64,000 bases of DNA from Nymphalis io (Eukaryota > Arthropoda > Insecta > Lepidoptera > Nymphalidae), in NCBI RefSeq assembly GCF_905147045.1, contig NC_065903.1, forward strand, positions 6,820,001 to 6,884,000. The letters run 5' to 3'. The translations under genes and the position numbers were made by a program. The notes below the pieces were generated by a model. It was given only the letters and a program-made list of their open reading frames with translations. It ran no database searches and was not told the origin of the DNA. Numbering within the stretch: the stretch's first letter is position 1; each line of letters opens with the position of its first letter. This document shows, in pieces, positions 1 through 12,710 of this stretch.

Positions 1-137
1 CTAGTTCCCAAGATTGGTGGCGTATTGGCGATGTATACGATGGTTAACATTTCTTACAATGCTAATGTCTATGGGCGTTGGTGACCACTTACCATCAGGT
101 GGCCATACGCTAGTTCGCCTACCAATTCTATAAAAAA
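1..137 (+). mobile_element. Poly(A)-tailed retroposon, 3' end (cut by window start)
   Basis: This matches the 3' half of a retroposon seen several more times here (for example at 51938-52190), reading through a conserved stretch about a gap in the middle of the element and ending in a run of A at 131-137. The element is non-coding in the part seen. It is either a SINE or the 3' end of a 5'-truncated LINE; the 5' part lies outside the window. Confidence 0.8.
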
Positions 138-982
138 ACTGTATATAGTTTATAATATGTAAAGAAATATATTTTTTTATACATATGTAGGATTCATCTC
201 ACACCAATGGTCTGCTTAATGTATAAAACCAGTCCACTGTAATTCAAAACAAACTTTGTCTGCATACATTTTGATATTATACGCTTCTATTAGGTATCAT
301 TAGTCTCTTTTGTAATTCACGATGACTAGATAGCAAAATTATAGTCAATAACAACTCATTTTAATGTACTAAGTTTGTATTATTCAAAAGAATATCATAT
401 TTTTAATATGTTTTTATTACTAAGAAAAATCTGAATGCATAAAACATTTCACTTCACTGTAACATATTATGGGGACACTATATATGCATATTACGTACCG
501 GTGCCTTATCCACGGCGAAATTTATGAAAATATTCAGAGGAACTGGATTCGAGAAATTATCATCCCGCTAAGAAGTCGCATAATCTTAACAAAACATATA
601 ACATACAAAAAACTAGTACTACAATAAACTAGTAGCATTAAAGAAGCTTTATGCAAAGAGTTTTAGATTAGATTATTTTTTTTATTGTATGCAGATAAAT
701 CAGGTTGGAAAAGTTTTTCTATTTGTAGTAGTGACTACAACACACACAGTGACTAAAACCAAAATAAGCGAATTTGCGCTAACTGCTACGTGCCTCATCT
801 TTTTATTATTCTGTTTTTATGTTTATTATTATTTTCTTACTAATTAGTTCATAATAAAATATATGAGAAAATTATGATGTACAAATATATGTCACAATGA
901 ATATGATAACTACAGTTATATTGCTGCGGCAAAATTTAATCTATAACTGTAGAGGAATGGAGAAATGTTTATCTGTTTATTG
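138..982. other. AT-rich intergenic or intronic stretch
   Basis: I see no exon, repeat family member or RNA gene here. The sequence is low in GC with scattered homopolymers and many stop codons in all frames. Confidence 0.6.
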
Positions 983-1044
983 AAAAGTAAAAGAGATTTC
1001 AGGTGATATACTATTGTATATCACCTGAAATCTCTTTTACTTTT
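983..1044. repeat. Perfect 29-bp hairpin
   Basis: Positions 983-1011 and 1016-1044 are exact reverse complements, separated by only four bases (TATT). The arms contain no simple repeat. It lies directly beside a second inverted repeat (1068-1307), so both may belong to one foldback element. A precursor of small RNA is an alternative, but such perfect pairing is more typical of a young foldback or MITE. Confidence 0.9.
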
Positions 1045-1067
1045 AATGTTGTATGCTTATGAAATCG

Positions 1068-1307
1068 AAATTATCTTGGAGACGATTTTGTAGTTGTAGT
1101 TGTGCACCGTCAGCAGAATAATAATTACTCTTTAATTCTTTTTATTTTTATAAGTCGGTAAATCATTAATCATTAATTTCTTCGTAGTTATCCACTTCCT
1201 CGCTTTCATCCGATTAATCTTATATGCTTATGAAAATTCTTTCTGAAATATCAGATATCTGCTGACGGTGCACAACTACAACTACAAAATCGTCTCCAAG
1301 ATAATTT
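1068..1307. repeat. Perfect 49-bp inverted repeat with 142-bp loop
   Basis: Positions 1068-1116 and 1259-1307 are exact reverse complements over 49 bases. The loop carries no long ORF. A 13-base direct repeat (TATGCTTATGAAA) lies at 1052-1064, just outside the left arm, and at 1223-1235, inside the loop. Perfect arms suggest a recent inverted duplication or a foldback transposon. Confidence 0.9.
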
Positions 1308-1773
1308 GGCTGTAAGTGTAGACTAATTTAAAAACAAAGAGCATATAGCAAAGCTACCTTTAAGCAAAAAAAAATTAATAACTTGATTTATATCACAATT
1401 TCTTTAAAGTATCTTTTTCTTTTCAATGTTAAGAAAATAACATTTGAAAAGCAAAGTAAACAAACCATTTCCAAGACAAAGTATGTAGGTATTCAAGATG
1501 GACCTCGTAATGAGAAAGGGCTGACGTGGAATAATGTGTTCAAGTAGAAGACAAGTTTGCGTGTTTCATGCCCGTTAAGAACTGGTAGCTTTGCTTAAGT
1601 GTAATCAATTCGCCATTTATTGAAACATAATATAATTTTATTATAAAAAAATATCAATAAAATTATTTAAATAAGAAAAAGTGTGTGATTATGTTATAAG
1701 AAATTAATTAATTATGGTTTCTTGATTATTTATTATTGTAAAGATTTCAGTAGATTATAAAAAGCCGATAAAA

Positions 1774-2090
1774 AGCCGAGATGGCCTAGTGGTAAGAACG
1801 CGTGAATCTTAACCGATGATCGTGGGTTCAAACCCGGGCAAGCACCACTGAATTTTCATGTGCTTAATTTGTGTTTATAATTCATCTCGTGCTTAACGGT
1901 GAAGGAAAACATCGTGAGGAAACCTGCATGTGTCTAATTTCATTGAAATTCTGCCACATGTGTATTCTACCAACCCGCATTGGAGCAGCGTGGTGGAATA
2001 AGCTCCAAACCTTCTCCTCAAAAGGGAGAGGAGGCCTTAGCCCAGCAGTGGGACATTAACAGTCTGTTACTGTTACTGTACTGTACTGTA
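1774..2090 (+). mobile_element. Metulj-like tRNA-derived SINE, full length
   Basis: The element starts with a tRNA-like head that has an A box (TGGCCTAGTGG) and a B box (GGTTCAAACCC). The body follows the conserved Metulj-like sequence through TTCTGCCACATGTGTATTC and GGAGAGGAGGCCTTAGCCC, and it ends in a GTTACT/GTACT tail. Pol III transcription is expected from the boxes; the open frame inside it is not a gene. Confidence 0.9.
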
Positions 2091-2623
2091 TAATAAATAT
2101 TGGTGATAAAGTTCGATGTTACCATTATTCTTACGTTATAGTGTATATAAACTTATGACAATCATTGTTTTTATTACAAAAATCTTATTTATGCAGACAT
2201 CGCATAAAATTCGTATTACAAATATAATGAAAATATTGAAAGGTATTGTAAAGTATAAATTAGTAGTAGTAAGTATAAATTGTAAAGTATAATATTGTAA
2301 TAAGTATTGTAAAGTGTAACTAAACTCGTTTAATTTTTATTAAACATTTTTTTTTAATTACCAAACGCCTAGTCTGAGCCTTTTTTGTTATAATCAATAT
2401 GATTCATGACTTTGATTCTCGCGAGCATTCGAAGAAAAAAAATTTTTTTACTGATTTCCGTTGGAGCTTCTGGTAAAGTTTTATGTATATATTAAGTATT
2501 TTTTCCGTTATGCATTATAAAAAAAATCTCATTTATTAGTATAGATTTTACACATACATTTAATTAAACTCTTCAGAAGCATAAAATATTTTGGATGTAA
2601 TTGAAACTCGGTACAACGAAAGC

Positions 2624-2936
2624 CACGAGTACAATGAAGTCGAGATGGCCCAGTGGTAAGAACGCGTGAATCTTAACCGATGAACGTGGGTTCAAACCCG
2701 GGCAAGCACCTCTGAATTTTCATGTGCTTAATTTCTGATATAATTCATCTCGTGCTTTTCGGTGAAGGAAAACATCGTGAAGAAACCTGCATGTGTCTAA
2801 TTTCATCGAAATTCTGCCACATGTGTATTCCACCAACCCGCATTGGAGCAGCGTGGTGGAATAAGCTCCAAACCTTCTCCTCAAAAAGGGAGAGGAGGCC
2901 TTAGCCCAGCAGTGGGACATTAACAGGCTGTTACTA
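2624..2936 (+). mobile_element. Metulj-like SINE, full length, with probable target-site duplication
   Basis: This copy is nearly identical to the one at 1774-2090. The 12-base word TACAACGAAAGC occurs at 2612-2623 and again at 2937-2948, flanking the element, and is a good target-site duplication. About 15 bases of unexplained sequence lie between the left copy and the tRNA-like head (2639 onward). Confidence 0.9.
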
Positions 2937-3069
2937 TACAACGAAAGCTTATACGCTTATAAATATATGGTATAGTATTTATCTTGGAATAAAAAGGGTT
3001 CGCAGAAGATACACAAAAACTTTTATTTCTATACTTGATAATGCAAGGTCCACTCAAACGGTATTATCG

Positions 3070-3118
3070 GCAAAGCAAGTGAAAAAACATTAAATGTATG
3101 TTTTTTGACTTGCTTTGC
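3070..3118. repeat. 21-bp foldback, one mismatch
   Basis: Arms 3070-3090 and 3098-3118 pair over 21 bases with one mismatch, around a 7-base loop. It resembles the other short foldbacks in this window. Confidence 0.85.
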
Positions 3119-3227
3119 AACAAATTAAATAATTATTTTTATTGAAAAGAGTCGAGATTCTTGCCCAATTGTAGAACTAAATAAGGACAAGAACGAGTTT
3201 ATGTGATTAATATGAGAAAAAAAATAT

Positions 3228-3640
3228 TATGTGCTTGGCGATGAAGGAAAACGTTAAAAGAAAACCTTAGCAATGAAATTCTGCCACATGATTTTTCACA
3301 TTCCTTCAAAGCGAATAAGAGCGAATCCACCAAATCTTTTTTAAAGAGGCGAAGAGGCCTACGCAACATTGGATCATGTACAGACTTAACTAAATAACTA
3401 TTTATTGCTTATTGTGTATTTATATTACTCAACATCTATGTAAATAAATATTATTCGACCGTCGCTTCGCCCGCGAATTAGGGAGAGAGTATTAGTTAAA
3501 CAAAATAGTCCCTGTCTGTCTTTGGGGTTCAAGCATACTTCATAAAAAAAACATTATCAAAATCAGTTTAGTGGTTTAACCTTAAAAGCGTAATAGATTG
3601 ATAGATTTCCTTTAGCATTTATAATATAAGTGTAGATTGA
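3228..3640 (+). mobile_element. Degenerate SINE followed by RTE-like LINE 3' end
   Basis: The first part (to about 3385) is a decayed copy of the Metulj-like SINE body without its tRNA head, recognisable from GATGAAGGAAAAC and ATTCTGCCACATG. The second part (about 3455-3640) has the CGTCGCTTCGCCCGCG start and the ATCAGTTTAGTGGTTTAACC end typical of lepidopteran RTE-type LINE 3' termini, which here are always short and non-coding. Confidence 0.65.
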
Positions 3641-3659
3641 AATATTTATAAAGAGTTAC

Positions 3660-3852
3660 CTCAGTATACAAATGTTCGTGTTCTTTATGCGATAGCTGCG
3701 CTGACACACTCGGCAGGCCGAGATCATGAGGTGCCGGCGGTGGTCTTTCAGCCCTTGCTTCAGCTAATCGCAAAGCTGCTAAGCGCCTATTTTCTTGACG
3801 CCATGACAGAGCTGTGAAGCTCTCGAAATAAGATCCATCGGTGTCTTGAACT
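3660..3852 (-). CDS. Internal exon of unidentified minus-strand gene (exon 4 of model)
   Basis: This GC-richer island is open in one frame for 64 codons and is bounded on the minus strand by an acceptor (TATATAG) at its high end and a donor (GAG|GTAACT) at its low end. It enters in phase 2, matching the exit phase of the exon at 12711-12915, and leaves in phase 0. The peptide begins VQDTDGSYFESFTALSWRQ, continues with a charged Ala/Arg/Glu-rich stretch that could form a helix, then RPPPAPHD and an HKEHEH cluster. A tandem acceptor two bases downstream (3850) is also possible and would suit a phase-1 upstream exon. No stop codon is reached, so the gene continues beyond the left edge. I do not recognise the protein. 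Confidence 0.65.
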
Positions 3853-3964
3853 CTATATAAAGTAGTAAAATATATTAGTTTTTATAACATATTTATTTAA
3901 AAAATTAAAGATGGAATGATCTTGCTTTTTTTATTTAATATATAAGAGAGACAGACTGACAAAT

Positions 3965-4180
3965 GGTAAGTAGTGACTACAGCTCATAGATTTTGGCACT
4001 GCAAGAAATAGTCTTGGCAACTAAGACGTTATGTTTTTCTTGCTGTAATTACACTGGCTTTCTCACCCTTCCAACTGGAACACAACAATACTAAGTATTA
4101 CTGTTCAGCGGTAGAATTTGTAATTAGTGGGTGGTACCTAACCAAATGGGCTTGTACAAAATCCTACCAACAAGTATCTA
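3965..4180 (-). mobile_element. Poly(A)-tailed retroposon, diverged copy
   Basis: The stretch follows the reverse strand of the retroposon at 51938-52190, including the conserved AATTACACTGGCTTTCTCAC and GGAACACAACAATACTAAGT segments. It has lost its tail and several internal blocks, so it is an old copy. Confidence 0.75.
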
Positions 4181-5239
4181 AATTTTAAGACAAGCAGATA
4201 AATTAATTATTATAGCATGTGCGTTCATTAAGAAAAATTAGAAAAACATTGATGTTTGATTGCAACATAACTCCATGATATATTATTTCTGGGAATAGCC
4301 GCTAATACTGTTAGTATAAGTTAATGCGATATGTATGTCTATGAATACCATATGTAATTAACGATTTTATCCAATTAAGTGAATTAATTAATATAAATTG
4401 AATAAATATAACTCAAAAATTAAATATAATAAAATAAGGAAATATTAGGGTAAAATAAAAAAATAATGAAAACATTAAAAGTATTAAACTCTTGTATTTT
4501 TTACAACTTTATAGTTGCTTACATTAAAAATATTTCTCTTTTTACACAGCTTAAATGTCAACGTTCGGTGTTCCGTATTAATGTACAGACCTGTTGTTTA
4601 TTTTAGTCTGTGTTCACTTCGATAAATTCCGAACAATATGGTATATTTATTTCAGTGAGAACATTGACGCAGAAATAAGGGTTTATAACTTCAAATACGA
4701 ACCGATATTAGTAACAGCCCCCGATACTTGGTGCGTAATGGTCAATTGAATATATTCATGACTGTTATTAAGTGGAAATGGAAGGGAATACAATATAAAT
4801 GTTAATATGATGTTTTATTTTTAATATAAATGTACAGAATTTAAAGTGCAATCAGGGCATCATCTATATATATAAAAATAAATCATTTATGGATATAAAT
4901 GATTTTTATTATAATAATATATTTATGATCGTATTCGTTAATACTTTCCATTCTCGTTTATCGTATACGTTTTAATATTAGTGGCCTTAATCCAACTGCT
5001 ATCGGCTAGAAGGATCAATAACATCGTTATATGAATGTTCGCTGCAATATAAAATAAAGATAAAACATACCTAGCATGATGTTAAACACTTTTGTACAAA
5101 ATAAATATATTTTACGTCAAAAGCAGCGAATTCAAAATGCAGAGAAAAGTTTGTTTTATGCTGATGTTATGTATCGAATTATATAATAATATCGTTGTTT
5201 AGTTTCTTTGAAAAAAATTAAAAACAAAATAGCACTTAC
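4181..5239. other. AT-rich presumed intron
   Basis: This lies between candidate exons of the minus-strand gene. Apart from AT-rich low-complexity sequence I see no repeat family or exon. Confidence 0.5.
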
Positions 5240-5297
5240 CAATACTTTTGTTACTACTACTACAGTTAACAATATTTATAAATCTTTTACGAACCAT
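5240..5297 (-). CDS. Possible alternative first exon
   Basis: On the minus strand an ATG (5297-5295) opens 19 codons, with peptide start MVRKRFINIVNC, and runs into a consensus donor (ATTG|GTAAGTG) in phase 1. Joined to the downstream exon at its second tandem acceptor (3850) it would stay in the VQDTDGSYF frame. That would make it an alternative N-terminus for the same gene. The exon is short and no promoter is clear, so this may be chance. Confidence 0.2.
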
Positions 5298-8296
5298 TTA
5301 ACAACAAAAACGTATTAAAATTTGTGTGGTTTCTGATAACGTGATCCGAATCTGTCAGAACTATAGTACATATATAAAAGTATGTTATTGTTCCAGTAAA
5401 TTCAATGGAATTACCAAAATGACTCATAATCTTTCAGTTTGGTATATAATTTATTATAAAAAGATGATATCAAATTAGTCAGCTATCGTTTTGTATATCG
5501 TATTATGTGTTATTTTATCAAAGTTGCTTACAATATTTTATGCGTTTTCACAACATTTTACTAACATACAAAAGATTTAGGATTATGTCTTGTTTTTTTT
5601 TTTGGTAGGATTCTGTGCAATCTCGTCTGGGTACCGAGACGGTTGTCAATTATTCTTCTACACATTTTCTATAGATTAATGTTCCAGGTGAAATGAATTC
5701 ACAATCAACCGTACTTACACAACCCCAATGGTATTTTAAGTAAACTTAAATTACTTAATTTGAGTGTGGGTCACACTCAAATTCTAAACTAAACAAAACC
5801 TATCTATCTTTTAAAATATTATACTATCTAATTTATTACAAAAAAAAAAGATTTTTATTACGAAGAAAACCTAAAACTTATTTATTCCACTAATAATGGA
5901 AAAAATATTGATAAATAGAAACCTCTTTTTTTTGTCTGAAAATATAATACGTACGTGTATTGTATACCTGACTCTTATTTAAGTAGTGACGTACTAACAT
6001 ACGTCCGTAAGGTGTTTATTGCATGTGAGTAAGTAGCGAGAGATTTTCAAGTATTAAATATGTTTATTTATCAGTTATTATATTTCCGATACAAATAAAA
6101 AGCCTTCAAAATTTTACATAAATATGATGTTATAAATATCTACAAGAATACTTAACTATAATTGTAAAAAAAAAATAACAGACTTAATGTCTCTCTTAAT
6201 GCGGGTCCATTGCGGATAGGTGGACTATAACTCGATCAAAATATCATTCTTCTACGATTTTATTATACATTGCAAAAATAGTGTATTCAGTAAAATTTTA
6301 CACAAACAGGTTAAATTTAAAAATAACGTTTTAAACAGTGCATTCAATCGTGGATAATGGCGGTCGGTGCTGCGTTATCTGTGGACACAGTACCGAGTTG
6401 ACGAGCAGCCCTATCGCTGTGACGCGCATGATGGATGTTCAAATATATATATAAATATATCTCACCGTCCTTCACACATAATTAATTGTTGTTGTTTATA
6501 TTCCACTCTACTTTTATGCTTACAAAATAAAAATAAAATCTTTTTTCGAAACAGAAACTTTGATAAACTATTTGTACACTTTATTTTTTTTTGTATTTTG
6601 GTGTTGAAAGTATTAAATTGGCGAAGTAATGTGAATAAATATATATTAATTAAATAAATACATAATATAAAAGATTTCCCAAATAAAGAGTAACACATAA
6701 CATACTGACTTGTATATCAAATATAAAGTTATAATAATATTCCAAAAAATATAAACTTGTCAAGCCTTTAAAAATACCTTTATTTTATTAAACTTAAGTT
6801 TGCTTGGCAACCTCAGGCCTCGTATAATTACACATGAGTAAAGTAATTTTAGATTGGGTGTAAGTCAGGTGCCCGTGTACCTTTTCAGTTTCAATTATCA
6901 TGCTAAGGTTTTGATGAGTATATTGGTATAATAGTACTATTGTAGATTTATAATGCTCCTAGTAAACATAGGTGTTCAATAGGATCAGGTGCGTAAACAG
7001 CAATTCATCGCATAATTGATTTGGATCATGCTATTTAGAAGCTACAGTTCGAGACGTAGGTATACGCGAAACAATAGTATTAATAGAAATCTATAAAAAA
7101 ATAAGGATTCTAATTAATATGAATAAGATTTTATCAAAATTTGTATAATCTCTTTTAAAATAAAAGCCTTAATATTTAAGGTTTATTTCAATTCGTTTTT
7201 TTTTTGTAGCATACTTTATGACGGGAGTATTTATTATATATTGGTAACTCTACTCACACAGACAACATTATATATATGCTGCTACTACACTCACTACCGC
7301 ACACCAACAAGTTAATTTAGCTTCAGTTGTTTGATCTACACCAACACGCTCCATCTATGTTATTCATTTAGTATGAGTTGGAAACACAGGAAAAGAAAAA
7401 TAATACAGTATATATAAATATATAGTATTATTTTTAACAATATAATTATATATAGGTGTAAGTATAAAATAATTAAATTGAAAAAAAAAAACATATATTT
7501 TTTTTACCTATCCACGTTGATTAAATTTTCTCATCAGTTGCCAGAAAAAGCTTTTTGTTGTCCCTAGCGAGCGGATATATATAGATTTACTTTTCCTGGT
7601 ATTTATCTGGTTTTTGGATGTCGTTTGTATTTCAAATATGACATTAATCCGTATCAATATCCATATTTTTTAATTTCAAATTTTTTTTTACATATTCAAA
7701 TGTACGTGAAAGAAACATACTACACAAGTATCAATTATCGGTCTATTAAGTACTTAGTTTAGTATCACAAGCTTTACTTTTACTTTTTACTTTACGAAAC
7801 GCTTCAGACATAATAAGTTCACGAATATCGATTTCATATTTTCATGCAATTACATATATTACACCCAAATCAGATTAAGTAGATTTATATGATACAATAA
7901 TATAAATGAATCTTAATAAGTTTTCATTTCTTCCTGAGCGATTTCAGACATAGCGGCGTCGTCGAAACTGATTGATAAATTAAATATTTAACAAAAAAAT
8001 TAGAATAGTTCAGTTTATAAGTTCTGTAACGTTTTTCATTAGCCATTTTAACTAAAAGTGTGCGAGTTTACACAATTACAGATACAAAAATTTCTTTTTA
8101 CATTACAACTTAGATTTCAGATTTTGAAGCGAATTTTAGGCAATTGACAATCAAGCTAAAACGCATAGCTGAGGGCAGAAACTTAATATTCTGCTAGTTC
8201 AAAAGTTCAAAGCCAAGTGCTTGTTGGGCCACGCGCAGTGTAAGGACTAAGAAGGCTTTATGCTGCTTCTACTTAGCTGTTACTGTATCGTTATAA

Positions 8297-8333
<37 letters not shown>

Positions 8334-10490
8334 TCCTTTTTTTTACATATTCTGCTGGTCCCCTGCCACGACACTTGACTCTAACGAAAATAACCCTTGT
8401 GAAATTGTTTCTACAAATCCGCAACATTTTTAAAAGACCTATTCAACGATATTATATACGCTATGGAGTAGACTATCTCCACTTTACGTGTAGAGCAGGA
8501 TAAGTTAAACAATTTTTTTTTGAAGATTTAATTGTACCACTTTGTCGGCGTGACTAATATATGCATCCATGCCAAATAATTGTTTTCTAGTACTAAAAGT
8601 CTTTGAGATAAGCTGTGAACAGACGGACGGATGGACATAGTGAAACTATAAGGGTTCCTTGTTGATTACGGAACACTAAAAAGGAGAACGAAACGTTGTC
8701 TTATCTTTATTTACAATTAAGTCTGAAGTTTGTGTCAAAATTAAGTAATTTTAAGGCTATTATTATATTTTACTTTGAAATTATATTATCTTTGTTTGAA
8801 ACGGTTTCCAAAAGGTTGTCTGGAAGAGATCGCTACTTAGCGATACCTTAAAGAGTGTTTTCAATGATATTGTAAAATTTATAACGTTGTGGTTTACAAT
8901 AAAGTTTAATATTATTATATTAGGAATAATATATGCATAATATAAAAACATTGTTTTGAAGTTTATGCAAAATTTCACATGAATTGGTTCTGTGATACTA
9001 GCTTAAAGTTCAGTTCTAAGATTTAACCCACAATTACACAAAGGTATAATTTCTAATATATCTTATAATTTAAAAAACTTTCGTATTTCAACGGTTTTCA
9101 GTACAGTACTAATCAAGCGCTGATATTATGATTTCAGACTATAAATCAATACCAATATTATAAGGTTGGAGAGTTTTAATATCCGTACACGACAAACTAT
9201 GAGTGGGATTTAAAAACATTTTTTATAATTACAAGTTTGTCTAGAAAAAAAATTTTTATCATTTAAATCTAAATTTATCTATATTGGCTGTTCGATATAA
9301 CTTAGTTTGAGCGGCCAAAAGCTAAAAAGAAAAAGGCTAAAGAAATTAAACGCGTTATTTTAAGTAATTTTAAAAGAAAAAAAGGCGTTAAAAATAATCC
9401 AAAGTAAGAAATGTATATCATAAGATTTAACATAAATATGCTTTCTTAACTTTTTTCAATACCTTAACTAATTTAAATTCTAGTATATTTTATTTAAATT
9501 GAACCCAGGTAGAGGTAGCACAGATTATATTATATTTGAAATATCTTGACAATAGTTTACATATTAAATAGATAACGCAAGACACCCGGACGCATCAATA
9601 ATATCATTGTTATGTAAAACATATGCGTACTGAGTAGGTCATGGAACGACCTGTTGCACTTATTTCCTCACCCTCTTCCCATTTCTACACATTGCTTTTG
9701 TTTTATATACATTTATTAAATACCTACAAACGACTATCCTATTGTCAAATCTATACTTACATGATATAGATAAAGAATAGATAAGATATTTTTTTCGTTT
9801 GGACGAGCGAATCACGGGTTCTAGACTTTTTGCGTTAGATTGGTCATTTATTAAGAAATGTTACATGGAGACAAAGCAGTGTCGTTTAAAGGGTGAAACC
9901 GAATAAATGAGCTACTAAATTAATAAAATTTCTCAATATATTTTAAGTGTCTAATTATAATATAACGATTTGCTTGTAATCCACATTCTTTTGCTTTTTT
10001 TATTTTAACATTATTTTAATGGTCGTGGTGTTATTTGATTATGGTTTTTCTCCAAAATTGCATACAATTTTGTAAACTTTATGGATGCGCAAATCATATC
10101 ACGGTATCATTCAATTACCCTTCGAGGTATGTAATGTTGTTAAACTAAAACAAGGTTATGACTCTATAATGTTCAGAAACGGCTAACATATTGCATTACT
10201 GGCTACCTGAATAAATAAATAAACTGTATTAAGGTAGAATAATTGAGTTTCTCATGAGTAGGATATGGGTTCGTAGCAGCCTCCTTAATTGCTCCCGTTA
10301 GGGATATGAAGCAATTATGAAGTGCACGGGAGACATAATACCTGTATAGCAAATAGTAACTTGTATTGGAAACAGCGAAGGCTCTTGTGAAATTTAAAAT
10401 ATTTTACTTGTAGAAAATGATAGCAAAATTCATCTTGATTTAATTAAACGCTAAAAATTATTTTTGTTTTGTTTTTGATGTGTAATATTT
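5298..10490. other. Long AT-rich stretch with few landmarks
   Basis: I see no convincing gene. Landmarks are a fragment of the poly(A) retroposon near 5598-5640, a 12-bp perfect hairpin at 5757-5783 (loop of three), a small GC-rich island at 6342-6440, an (AT)n tract at 8301-8332 and a fragment of a common lepidopteran repeat at about 8616-8690 (ACGGACGGATGGACATAG). Short ORFs here look random and AT-driven. Confidence 0.5.
8301..8332. repeat. (AT)n microsatellite
   Basis: About 16 uninterrupted AT dinucleotides. A similar shorter tract is at about 30467-30489. Confidence 0.9.
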
Positions 10491-10501
10491 TTGACTCGCA
10501 G

Positions 10502-10628
10502 TGACGATGAAACCGACTCGTATGCCGTGACGGTAAACGTGAGGTCATCGTCCTGTGCTATCATGGCCATCTCCGCCGATGTGTATGGTACACATACATT
10601 GTGTGTTCGTGGCGTATATTTTATATAA
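10502..10628 (+). CDS. Candidate 3' exon of an unidentified plus-strand gene
   Basis: A long pyrimidine-rich run ends in GACTCGCAG at 10501, a strong acceptor. The following GC-richer sequence is open for 41 codons to a TAA at 10626-10628 when entered in phase 2; the peptide starts DDETDSYAVTVNV and is unrecognised. A possible poly(A) signal AATAAA lies near 10686. Internal GTAAAC and GTGAGG sites could instead be donors that end the exon earlier. No upstream partner exon was found, and the opposite strand is also open here, so strand and coding status are uncertain. Confidence 0.3.
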
Positions 10629-12710
10629 TTATATGTTTATGTTCGTTGCATCTTACAATATTAAGAAATATATATTTATATTTTTAAATAAATTATGTAA
10701 TTATTATTTTTTATATTTATGTATGTGTTTTCTCAAATTATAATCAAAAATCTAACACTTGTTTCGATGTGTCACATCTACTAGTCGTTACGTGACAGCA
10801 ACATTGTTTTATCTTATATTGTTTTTATTACAATATGAGAGTTTTTAACGATATTTATTTATGTACTTTATATTAATATGTAATATAATCTATTTATAAT
10901 AAACGAATACTAATTAAACGCACTTTAAGGTTTAGTACTTTTTTTGTTTTACCGTTCTACAAAATAATCGAGATTGTATTGATGTAGTGTCAGTACTCTA
11001 ATTACCAATTGTAAGATCTTTAATTAAATACTAATCAATATAATACATGTCTAATGAATCCCTGCTGACAAATTGATTCATCTAAAAACGGGAGACCGCC
11101 TGCTCCGTATTGCGAGGCTTTGTTCATCAACTGCCATTACCGAAATTAAACATTGGCTTTATTGCTGGTATTGAAACCATTATTTTTGTTTTAATCACTT
11201 GAGACGATAGGTTTACTTATTTTTATAAGAATTCATAATTGTAATGTGACAACTAAACATGACCTTAACGATTTTAATTATTTTATTATATATATAAATA
11301 TATATAAAAAACTACTTTTTGTGACTTAAATAAAAAAATTACACATATGCTGTCGCTGACTTTTTTGTAGGCATTATTAAGCTCTACAACTTTTCTCGAG
11401 AACTCAATATATCTCTCATCGTTAAGGCCGTGTTCGTAAGAAACGTTTTCGTTCGACCGTTTTTTCTCAGAATTACTTTGGAAATCCCACTACGACGAAA
11501 AAGTCTTCATTTTTCGGGTTAATACACTATGACACTCACAAATGAAGTAACTTCCTATTGGTAAATGAATTTTCAAAAGCGGTTAAGTAGATCCAGAGAT
11601 TACCCCCTACAACCTCACAAACTTTACCTCTTTACAATATTAGTATAGATTTAATAGGTAAGCAACATTTTGTTGGTAGCTTTCAAACCTTCATACGTTC
11701 TGTCCGTAAAATTCAGCTATTTAAATTTAAAAAATCTACCAGATTGGTGCACATTCTGGTGGTTGACGAGCTCGCGTGCTAACTCAAAGACCTCGCCATT
11801 CAAAGAGAGGCAATATCGCCTGAGTCAACGTTAGCGTCGTGGGTAGAAGGCTTCAGGAGTTTTTGTGCGAGGACGACGTGTATTTTCATAATTTTTATAT
11901 TGCTGTAGTTTTATTCGTATAAGTTTGAATAGCTAAATCTCAAAAAATATATACGAAAACTTGCTATAATATTTTTCATAATAAAAACAAATATATAACA
12001 GGATAAAGCGTTCGTGCCGTTCCTTACCTTAATTGCTACATATATACTTATTTGATTTCTCACAATAAAAAGTAACAATTAAAGTACATTGCAAGCAATA
12101 ACTATAAATATAACCGTTACCTTTTTTAAAGATTGCCTATGTTTATTTGGACGTTCATCCTTTCTTAGGAAGCTTTACTGTTAATTTTATTCCTCCTGGA
12201 TTTTATGATATTTACAATTTTGTATATTATCTAACAAGAATTTTAATGTATCGCACTGTAGATATTGCCACTAAAAATATTTCTAAATCAGCAAACTCAC
12301 GCTAAACAAGTAGACAAACTTATTGCGTTATATATGGCAAAAACTCCTAGTAATAGTCTAAATCTACATGTTTATAGAGGTTTTCAAAAATGTTAGCTGA
12401 ACATATGGATTTTTATTAATTAGCTTTTTAAGAGTAAAACTGTTGATACTTTGTAAACAAATTATAATCATAAAAACATAATTCTAAAATGTATTTATTT
12501 TATATTTGAAGAAAGGGGAATACGTCTCGATTTCTAGTGATATAAATATTCGTAATGAGCCAGTGTTATTATAGACACGAGGAATCTTAGATACCGTCAC
12601 TTGATAGGCGGCGCAATAAGAGTGTAGCAGTGGTCTACCCTTCTTGCAGTGCCAGTACCATATTCTTTAAAGCCATTAAATAAAATTATATTACATACAA
12701 CAAAACTTAC
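10629..12710. other. AT-rich stretch with one unassigned GC-rich patch
   Basis: Mostly featureless. A GC-richer patch at about 11759-11887 has no open frame longer than about 25 codons and no repeat match I know, and is left unassigned. Confidence 0.5.

Noticed and set aside
1781..1850. tRNA-like A and B boxes
   Set aside because: They recur at the head of every full-length SINE copy and do not close a good cloverleaf with an acceptor stem, so they are SINE promoters rather than tRNA genes.
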